NCBI GenBank assembly: GCA_025457665.1
Contig: JALOTY010000085.1
Span: 1 to 42,855, forward strand
DNA length: 42,855 bases
Origin: Akkermansiaceae bacterium
GTDB taxonomy: Bacteria > Verrucomicrobiota > Verrucomicrobiia > Verrucomicrobiales > Akkermansiaceae
Reading direction: 5' to 3'
The position numbers and the translations under genes were made by a program. How positions within the stretch are numbered: the first letter of the stretch is position 1; each line of letters starts with the position of its first letter. Shown here in pieces: positions 34,463-41,009 of the stretch. The notes beneath the pieces are model-generated. The model was not told where the DNA came from, did no database searches, and saw only the letters and a program-made list of their open reading frames with translations.

Positions 34463-34592
34463 AAGTGCCAAGTGCCAAGTGCCAAGTGCCAAGTGCCAAG
34501 TGCCAAGTGCCAAGTGCCAAGGAACAGCCGATGCTCGCGCGAAGCACTCACCGATTTCAGCTTTCCAGCTTTCCAGCTTTTCAAAAAGCTGG
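34463..34592. repeat. Composite heptamer repeat locus E, between tex and tRNA-Pro
   Basis: Eight perfect AAGTGCC units (34463-34518) begin at the base after the tex TGA. The joint AAGGAACAGCCG and a GC hairpin follow (TGCTCGCGCGAAGCA, 34532-34546), then an octamer array TTTCAGC/TTTCCAGC/TTTCCAGC/TTTTCAA (about 34554-34584). The perfect inverted repeat CCAGCTTTTCAAAAAGCTGG (34573-34592) ends in the CCA tail of the tRNA-Pro gene on the minus strand. The remaining intergenic sequence to 34833 holds only that tRNA and no other gene that I can see. Confidence 0.92.
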
Positions 34593-34666
34593 TCGGGGTA
34601 GCGGGATTCGAACCCACGGCCTCTTCGTCCCGAACGAAGCGCGCTACCAGACTGCGCCATACCCCG
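34590..34666 (-). tRNA. tRNA-Pro (anticodon CGG)
   Basis: Read on the minus strand, a complete 74-nt cloverleaf plus encoded CCA. Acceptor stem CGGGGTA / TACCCCG, D-arm GCGC-AGTCTGGTA-GCGC, anticodon arm CTTCG-TTCGGGA-CGAAG, T-arm GTGGG-TTCGAAT-CCCGC. The seven-base anticodon loop TTCGGGA gives anticodon CGG, reading CCG (Pro). The 3' flank is a perfect 20-bp inverted repeat (34573-34592) that could fold as a hairpin but lacks a following T-run. Short frames on either strand across it are spurious. Confidence 0.95.
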
Positions 34667-34833
34667 ATGAAAAACGGACCTTCCCCGAGCAGGGAACGGG
34701 CGGCTTCTTTGTCGGATTTCGCCCGTTGCGGCAAGCGAAATTTGTATGCCTTCGGGCCCAGATCCGCGCTGCCGGGAACGGGAATTGGCTTTTGAGATGG
34801 CCGGGATCGTGACGGCGGGTTAGGGATGCAGCG

Positions 34834-36051
34834 ATGTCCCTCCGCCACCACTGGTCCCCCATCCTTGTCGGCCTCGCGCTGGCCCTCATCCCGCCCGCCC
34901 CGGCAGCGGAGCCGCTCAAGGTCTTCATTCTCGCCGGGCAATCCAACATGGAGGGTCATGCCCAGGTTTCGACCTTCGACTACATCGGCGAGGATCCCGC
35001 CACCGCGCCCCTGCTGAAGGAAATGAAGGGTGAGGACGGCAAACCACGCGAGTGCGAGCGGGTCTGGATTTCCTATCTCACGGGTGATGGCGTCGTGAAA
35101 CAGGGGCGTCTCACCGCCGGATACGGTGCCTTGGGAGGCGAAGCGAAGATCGGTCCGGAATTCACTTTCGGCCTGACCATGGAGAAATCGATCAAGGGTC
35201 CGGTGCTGATCCTCAAGACCGCATGGGGTGGCAAGTCCCTGCATACCGATTTCCGTTCACCCTCCGCCGGGCCATATGAATTGAGCCGCTTCCAACTCGA
35301 AAACTACCCGAAACAGGAAGGCCATGGGATCCCGAAGGATTTCGCAAAATGGAAGGCCGACAAGGTCCACGAAACCGGGCACTATTATCGTTTGATGATC
35401 GAACATGTCCGCAAGGTCCTGGAAAATCCGCAATCCGTCGTGCCCGAATACGATGCGGCCGCCGGTTACGAGTTGGCGGGGTTTGTCTGGCTTCAGGGGT
35501 GGAATGACATGTGCGACTCCCATACTTATCCCGAAGGTCATCAAGCTGGCGGATACGATCTGTATGCCACCCTCCTGGGCCATTTCATCCGCGACGTGCG
35601 CAAGGACCTGAAAGCTCCCGGGATGCCCTTTGTCATCGGCGTCATGGGCGTGGGTGGCATCCTCGATGCCCCTCATCCCTTTCGCGAAGCCATGGCCGCA
35701 CCCGCAGCCTTGCCGGAATTCCGCGGGAATGTCGAAGCCGTGCAGACCGCGCCCTTTTGGGACAGCAGGTTGGGCAAGATCGATGAAAACCGCGGCAAGA
35801 TCTCGCAGATGGAATGGATGATCCGCGTGAAGGACAAGAATGGACCGAATGCCGACGGCAAGATGACCGAGGAACAGCAGGCCGCCTATCTCAAGGACTA
35901 TCGGGCCGGACTCATCAGCCCCGAAGACGAGGCCCTGTGGCAGCGGGGTGCATCGAATGCCGGATACCACTATCTGGGCTGCGCCAAGACTTTCGCGCTC
36001 ATGGGACGGGCATTTGCGGAGGCCAATCTGAGACTCGCGGCGGGACAGTGA
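34834..36051 (+). CDS. Secreted SGNH esterase, sialate O-acetylesterase (SASA/DUF303) type
   Basis: A 405-residue exported protein with a signal peptide (about residues 1-25, ending APAAE). The catalytic-serine block FILAGQSNMEG lies at about 31-41 with S37. Later blocks LKTAWGGKSL and GFVWLQGWNDM fit the SASA family, with oxyanion and substrate-side residues. Members remove acetyl groups from sialic acid or plant polysaccharides such as xylan and pectin. The GH10 xylanase 1.8 kb downstream makes acetyl-xylan a plausible substrate (inference). Confidence 0.87.
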   Translation: MSLRHHWSPILVGLALALIPPAPAAEPLKVFILAGQSNMEGHAQVSTFDYIGEDPATAPLLKEMKGEDGKPRECERVWISYLTGDGVVKQGRLTAGYGALGGEAKIGPEFTFGLTMEKSIKGPVLILKTAWGGKSLHTDFRSPSAGPYELSRFQLENYPKQEGHGIPKDFAKWKADKVHETGHYYRLMIEHVRKVLENPQSVVPEYDAAAGYELAGFVWLQGWNDMCDSHTYPEGHQAGGYDLYATLLGHFIRDVRKDLKAPGMPFVIGVMGVGGILDAPHPFREAMAAPAALPEFRGNVEAVQTAPFWDSRLGKIDENRGKISQMEWMIRVKDKNGPNADGKMTEEQQAAYLKDYRAGLISPEDEALWQRGASNAGYHYLGCAKTFALMGRAFAEANLRLAAGQ

Positions 36052-36075
36052 ACGAAACGATGCGAAAAATTTCGA

Positions 36076-36115
36076 TTTTCCCTGTCCGTCTCCGTGGATG
36101 GCGTGACAGGGAAAA
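36076..36115 (+). promoter_or_regulatory. 11-bp perfect hairpin overlapping the ECF gene ribosome-binding region
   Basis: TTTTCCCTGTC (36076-36086) and GACAGGGAAAA (36105-36115) form a perfect 11-bp stem with an 18-nt loop. It ends nine bases before the ATG at 36125. The right arm and the bases next to it (AGGGAAAAGGAAA) contain the only purine-rich ribosome-binding candidate, so the fold could hide it. No T-run follows on the plus strand, so it is not a normal terminator for the preceding gene. Confidence 0.55.
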
Positions 36116-36124
36116 GGAAACGGA

Positions 36125-37780
36125 ATGACGCACCAGCCCTCCAAGGATCCGGATCTGCTTGCCCGCTGGGATCGCCAGCGGGACGAGGCGGCGTTCCAGA
36201 CCTTGGTCGCGCGCTATGCCGGGCTGGTCCATCACGCCGCGCTGCGCACCGCGAAGGATGAGGGCCTGGCGGCCGAAGCTGCGCAAATGACTTTCATCGC
36301 CCTCGCCCGCAAGGCCCGGGGCCTGACCGGGCGTGATTCACTCGCCGGGTGGCTCCACATCACCGCCGTCCATCACGCCCGCAACCTCTCGCGCAAACGG
36401 CTGCGCGATCACGCCAAACACGAACGCCTGCGCCTCCACATGAACCCGCCTTCGCAGGACCCCGCCACCACTTGGACCGAGCTTCAGCCCCATCTGGATG
36501 CCTCGCTGGCCGCCCTTTCGGAAAAGGACCGCGAAACCCTGCTCCTGAGGTTCTACCGCTCGCTCACGGTGGCGGAAATCGGATCGACCCTGGGCATCGC
36601 CACCGCCGCGGCCCAGAAACGCCTGGACCGCGCGCTCCAGCGATTGCGGCGGCAGCTTTCGCGCCGGGGTTGTGCCACCGGAGCCACCTTGGGAGCCGTG
36701 TTGCTCGCCGGACTCGGGGCCGATGCCAAGGCCGCCATGCCTGCCGTTTCCTCCATCGCCGGCAAGGCGATGGCCGCCGCCGGAGCCGGTGGCACCGCCA
36801 CTCTCGGAACCCTCACCATCATTGCCATGACCAAGAAGACCGCCATCACCACCGCCGCCGCCCTCCTCGTTGTGGGAGCCGGCACCATCATCGCCATCCA
36901 GCAAACCAAGAAGGACAGCCCCACCGCGGAAGACAGCAGCGGAGCCCCGCCCCGCCTGCGCGACCAAGGCCAAGCTGCCGGAGCAGGCGACGACGAAAGC
37001 TCCGCCAGCCGCATCCGCGAACGCGAAGCGGGAGCGGACGCCGATCTCATCGAGCGCTACGGTGAATCTCGTACCAACCTCTCGAAAGCCGTCACCACCA
37101 ATGTCATCGGCCTGCTCGACGACGTCGTGGAAATGGCGGAAATGGCCACCAGCGGGGAAATGGGCCGGGCCTTCGGCGGGCGCGGAGCACTGCGGATGGG
37201 CTTGGGAAGGTTGAACGACCAGCTCGAACTCACCGAGGAACAACGGGACAAAGCCGTGGCGCTCATGGAGGATTTCCAAAAGCGGGAACTCGAGCGGACG
37301 AAGCAATCGGTCGACGGCCTGCGCGACAACCCCCGCACGCTCACCAGCCTCTTCCTCGCCGGAGATGCCTTTGCCCGCGGAGAAATCGATGAAACGGAAT
37401 ACAAGCGGATCCGTGATGAGAATGCCGGCGAACTCGACGGCGTCATCAACCCGCTGGATCGCGACAACTACCGACGCCAGCCGCTCGGTGATCCGGATTT
37501 CAATGCGGCCATGACCGCCATCCTCGATGAAAATCAGGCGGCCACCTATCAGGCCGCGCTGGAGGAATACAACCAGCGCCAGACGGAAAATCCGGATTCC
37601 AGTGGGATCGATGCGATTCCCGCAATGGAGCTCGAAAAGCTCGATGAAGCCGTCGGGTCCGCGCGCAAGATGACCAGCGGTTTCCGGCAGATGATGGAAG
37701 GCATGGGCGGCCTGCGAGAGCTGCAGCCGATGATCGATCCCGAGTCGCAAAATCAGAACCAAGGCGGCGAACAACGCTGA
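36125..37780 (+). CDS. ECF sigma factor fused to a membrane-spanning C-terminal region
   Basis: A 551-residue protein. Residues about 20-90 match sigma region 2 (AAQMTFIALARKARGLTGRD) and about 125-180 match region 4 (LSEKDRETLLLRFYRSLTVA ... QKRLDRALQRLRRQL). Beyond it lies a Gly/Ala-rich stretch and a hydrophobic helix (about 241-259, TAAALLVVGAGTIIAI). The remaining about 290 residues are hydrophilic and helical; ELTEEQRDKAVALMEDFQ recalls the LTxxQ motif of Spy/CpxP-like proteins. A plausible reading is a sigma factor tethered to the membrane with a periplasmic sensor. Similar long ECF proteins occur in Planctomycetes and Verrucomicrobia. No anti-sigma gene lies next to it. Confidence 0.85.
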   Translation: MTHQPSKDPDLLARWDRQRDEAAFQTLVARYAGLVHHAALRTAKDEGLAAEAAQMTFIALARKARGLTGRDSLAGWLHITAVHHARNLSRKRLRDHAKHERLRLHMNPPSQDPATTWTELQPHLDASLAALSEKDRETLLLRFYRSLTVAEIGSTLGIATAAAQKRLDRALQRLRRQLSRRGCATGATLGAVLLAGLGADAKAAMPAVSSIAGKAMAAAGAGGTATLGTLTIIAMTKKTAITTAAALLVVGAGTIIAIQQTKKDSPTAEDSSGAPPRLRDQGQAAGAGDDESSASRIREREAGADADLIERYGESRTNLSKAVTTNVIGLLDDVVEMAEMATSGEMGRAFGGRGALRMGLGRLNDQLELTEEQRDKAVALMEDFQKRELERTKQSVDGLRDNPRTLTSLFLAGDAFARGEIDETEYKRIRDENAGELDGVINPLDRDNYRRQPLGDPDFNAAMTAILDENQAATYQAALEEYNQRQTENPDSSGIDAIPAMELEKLDEAVGSARKMTSGFRQMMEGMGGLRELQPMIDPESQNQNQGGEQR

Positions 37781-37848
37781 TCGCCGCGGCCGCATTGCGT
37801 GCTGGGGAATGGCAGAAAGCCTGCAAAACGGCCGTATCTTTCGTCCTC

Positions 37849-38955
37849 GTGAAACGCATCCTTCCCTTCCTCCTTGCCCTCGTCCTTCCTGTGGGAGCGG
37901 ACGAGGGCTCTTTGCGTCAGGCCTATCGCGAAAGCTTCTTCATCGGCGTGGCCCTGGGCCACTCGCACGTGAGCGGAGTCCGCCCGGCGGAAACAGAGCT
38001 GGTGACGAGGCATTTCAATTCGATCACGCCGGAGAACGACATGAAATGGCAGTCCCTGCAACCGCGGCCGGGACAGTTCGATTTCTCGCTGGCGGATGCC
38101 TATGCGGACTTCTCCGCCAAGCACGGGATGAAACTCATCGGCCACACGCTGGTCTGGCACAGCCAGACACCGGACTGGGTTTTCCGCGGACCGGATGGAG
38201 GCCCGGCGACACGCGAGCTTCTGTTAGACCGCATGCGTGGACACATCCTGCGGGTGGTGGGTCGCTATCGCGGCAAGGTTCATGGCTGGGATGTGGTGAA
38301 CGAGGCGCTTGCGGATGGCGGTGCGGAGGCTTTGCGTGACTCACCGTGGCGAAGGATCATCGGCGATGACTTTCTCGATCACGCCTTTCGTTTCGCCCAT
38401 GAAGCGGATCCGCAAGCGGAGCTTTACTACAACGATTACAACCTCGAAGACCCGCTGAAACGGGAGCGCTGCGAAGCCCTCATCCGCGGCATGCTCGCCC
38501 GCGGGGTGCCGATCCATGGCGTCGGCACGCAATCGCATTTCAACCTGCACTATCCCTCCATCGATCAGGTGGACGAAACCCTGCGCCGATTCTCCGCTCT
38601 GGGCATCAAGGTCATGGTGACCGAACTGGACGTGGACGTCCTGCCGAGCCACGGACCGGGCGGCGTGGCGGATCTTTCCCGAAAGGAAAAACCGGGTGAA
38701 GGTCTCGATCCCTATCGAGCGGGGCTTCCCGATGACATCCAGCAGGCCCTCGCGCGGAGATATGCCGAGCTGTTCCGAGTTTATCGCAAACATGAAAAAT
38801 CCCTGACCCGGGTGACCTTCTGGGGGCTCCACGACGGGCAAAGTTGGTTGAACCAGTATCCCATCGGCGGCCGCACCAATCACCCGCTCCTGTTTGATCG
38901 CGAACTGCACCCCAAGCCCGCCTGTCATGCGGTGCTGGAAGCGGCAGGCCGCTGA
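37849..38955 (+). CDS. Secreted GH10 endo-1,4-beta-xylanase
   Basis: A 368-residue enzyme from GTG 37849, which opens with a signal peptide (KRILPFLLALVLPVGA). GH10 hallmarks are in order: HFNSITPENDMKWQSL, GHTLVWHSQTPDW, WDVVNEAL with acid/base E152, GVGTQSHFNL, and VTELDVDVLP with nucleophile E259; FWGLHDGQSWLN closes the barrel. No carbohydrate-binding module is present. It cleaves xylan backbones outside the cell. An upstream in-frame ATG at 37795 would give an N-terminus unlike a signal peptide. It follows the ECF gene by 68 bp, and control by that sigma factor is possible but unsupported. Confidence 0.94.
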   Translation: MKRILPFLLALVLPVGADEGSLRQAYRESFFIGVALGHSHVSGVRPAETELVTRHFNSITPENDMKWQSLQPRPGQFDFSLADAYADFSAKHGMKLIGHTLVWHSQTPDWVFRGPDGGPATRELLLDRMRGHILRVVGRYRGKVHGWDVVNEALADGGAEALRDSPWRRIIGDDFLDHAFRFAHEADPQAELYYNDYNLEDPLKRERCEALIRGMLARGVPIHGVGTQSHFNLHYPSIDQVDETLRRFSALGIKVMVTELDVDVLPSHGPGGVADLSRKEKPGEGLDPYRAGLPDDIQQALARRYAELFRVYRKHEKSLTRVTFWGLHDGQSWLNQYPIGGRTNHPLLFDRELHPKPACHAVLEAAGR

Positions 38956-38982
38956 AGATCGTCCAAGCGATCTAACAGGAGA

Positions 38983-40014
38983 TCATTTCCCGACGGCGAC
39001 ATCGGAATTCATCATCCCACGGACCTTCTGCCAATCCTCCTCCACGAGGCAACAGGGATCGGCAGCCACCCAATGGCGTGGAGCGATTTCCACCAAGCGC
39101 ATGTCCATGCCCACCGTCTCTTCATAATGCGGGTGACCCAGACGATGGCCGAAGGCACTGCCGGCCGGAGGATTGATGGGCGAAGGGACATCACCATCCA
39201 ACGGCATCCGTCGTACTTCGCGGGTGGGATCCGGATGGGGAATGGCGGAAAGCAGCGCCTTGGTGTAGGCGTGGCGCGGGGAATGATAGATCGTCTCCGA
39301 ATCCGCCAATTCCACGATCTTGCCGAGATACATCACCGCGACGCGATCCGAGATATGTTTTACCACCGCGAGATCGTGAGCGATGAAGAGATAGGACAAG
39401 CCCATTTCCCGCTGGAGTTCGAGCAGCAGGTTCACCACCTGGGATTGCACCGAGACATCGAGGGCGGATACGGGCTCATCGCAGATGATGAGCTTGGGCT
39501 TCAGTGCGATGGCGCGGGCGATGCCGATGCGCTGGCGCTGGCCGCCGGAGAACTCGAAGGGATAGCGATCGGCACTGGCGGCGGGCAGGCCCACGCGGTC
39601 GAGCAGGCCGGCGATCCACTGGCGGCGCTCCGCGGCCGTGCCCACGCCATGGATGAGGAAAGGTTCCTCAAGGATTTCGCGGACACTGTGGCGGGCGTTC
39701 AGCGACTCGGCAGGGTCCTGGAAGATCATTTGCAAATCGCGCCGCAGCGGACGCAGCATGCCGGAGCTCAGGCGGGTGATGTCGCGACCGTTGAAATGGA
39801 CCGCGCCCGCCGTGATCGGATTCAACCGGACGATGGCTTTGCCCAAAGTCGATTTCCCACAGCCGGACTCCCCCACGAGACCCAGCGTTTCGCCGGGAAG
39901 AATGTCGAGCGAGACGCCATCGACCGCCTTGACCGCAGCGATGCGGCGCATGAGCAGACCGCCGTGGACGGGGAAATGGACCTTGAGGTCACGCACGGAA
40001 AGCAGCGGGTTCAT
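38983..40014 (-). CDS. Peptide ABC transporter ATP-binding protein (OppF/DppF type)
   Basis: A 343-residue ATPase from ATG 40014, overlapping the OppD-type stop as ATGA (40011-40014). Walker A GESGCGKST (about 49-57), signature FSGGQRQRIGIARA, Walker B LIICDEPVSALD and the H-loop FIAHDLAVVKH are all intact. The C-terminal oligopeptide-transporter region is present, but its usual GCxFxxRC cysteines are replaced (GSAFGHRLGH). It works with the adjacent OppD-type ATPase to energise uptake of the peptide caught by the upstream binding protein. Confidence 0.92.
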   Translation of the reverse strand: MNPLLSVRDLKVHFPVHGGLLMRRIAAVKAVDGVSLDILPGETLGLVGESGCGKSTLGKAIVRLNPITAGAVHFNGRDITRLSSGMLRPLRRDLQMIFQDPAESLNARHSVREILEEPFLIHGVGTAAERRQWIAGLLDRVGLPAASADRYPFEFSGGQRQRIGIARAIALKPKLIICDEPVSALDVSVQSQVVNLLLELQREMGLSYLFIAHDLAVVKHISDRVAVMYLGKIVELADSETIYHSPRHAYTKALLSAIPHPDPTREVRRMPLDGDVPSPINPPAGSAFGHRLGHPHYEETVGMDMRLVEIAPRHWVAADPCCLVEEDWQKVRGMMNSDVAVGK

Positions 40015-41009
40015 GGGTTTTCCTCCTTTCCTGCGTAGCAGATCGGGCAGGCTTCCACCCAGTGGCCCGGGCTGGCTTCGATGAAATCCGGTCTCTCCCG
40101 CAAGGTGGGTCCGCGGCGTTCCATGCGTTGGCAGAATCGACAACCCGGCACGAAGTCCGCCATGCCGGCGACCATGCCGGGAATGGTGGGCAGCACCGAC
40201 TTGGGTGCCGAGTCCATGCGGGGGATGGAGGCCAGCAGTCCACGGGTGTAGGCATGCAAGGGCCGGGCGAAAAGCTCCTTCACCGGGGCTTTTTCCACCA
40301 CACGGCCGGCATACATCACGACGACGTCATCGCAATTTTCCGCGATCACACCCAAGTCGTGCGTGATCAGAATGAGGGCCATGCCGAGTTCCTCGCGAAG
40401 CCGGCCCATGAGATCGAGAATCTGCGCCTGCACCGTGACATCAAGCGCCGTGGTGGGCTCATCCGCGATCACCAGATCCGGACGGCAGGCAAGGGCCATG
40501 GCGATGACCACCCGCTGGCGCATGCCACCGGAAAGCTGGTGCGGGTAGTCGCCCATTCTCATCTCAGGCGATGGGATGCGGACGAGGCGGAGCATTTCCA
40601 CCGATGCCTCCCAGGCCTCCTTGCGGCTCATCTTCTTGTGCAGCAGGAAACATTCCGAGAGCTGGCGGCCGATCCGGTGCACCGGGTTCAGCGCGGTCAT
40701 GGGTTCCTGGAAAATCACGCCGATCTCCCCGCCCCGCACCTTGCGCAGTTCCTTCGCCGGAATCTTCGTCAGATCCCGTCCCTTGAACATCACCCGGCCT
40801 TGCAAGATCCGCCCCGCAGGCTGGGGCAGCAGGCGGATGATGGACATGGCCGTCACACTCTTGCCACAGCCGGACTCGCCGACGATGCCGAGCGTGCGGC
40901 CGCGTTTCACGGTGAATCCCACGCGGTCCACCGCACGGATCAGGCCGCGATCGGTATCAAACGCGGTGATCAGTTCCTCCACCTCTAACAAAACCTCGCC
41001 GTCACTCAT
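40011..41009 (-). CDS. Peptide ABC transporter ATP-binding protein (OppD/DppD type)
   Basis: A 332-residue ATPase starting at ATG 41009, which overlaps the end of the binding-protein gene by 8 bp (ATGAGTGA). Walker A GESGCGKSV, signature LSGGMRQRVVIAMALA, Walker B LVIADEPTTALD and H-loop LITHDLGVIAE are intact. The C-terminal cysteine pattern is unusual (GCRFCQR ... EACPICY); related DppD proteins bind an iron-sulfur cluster here. Start at 41009 fits the family N-terminus; the frame extends further upstream but only as shadow sequence of the preceding gene. Confidence 0.92.
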   Translation of the reverse strand: MSDGEVLLEVEELITAFDTDRGLIRAVDRVGFTVKRGRTLGIVGESGCGKSVTAMSIIRLLPQPAGRILQGRVMFKGRDLTKIPAKELRKVRGGEIGVIFQEPMTALNPVHRIGRQLSECFLLHKKMSRKEAWEASVEMLRLVRIPSPEMRMGDYPHQLSGGMRQRVVIAMALACRPDLVIADEPTTALDVTVQAQILDLMGRLREELGMALILITHDLGVIAENCDDVVVMYAGRVVEKAPVKELFARPLHAYTRGLLASIPRMDSAPKSVLPTIPGMVAGMADFVPGCRFCQRMERRGPTLRERPDFIEASPGHWVEACPICYAGKEENP

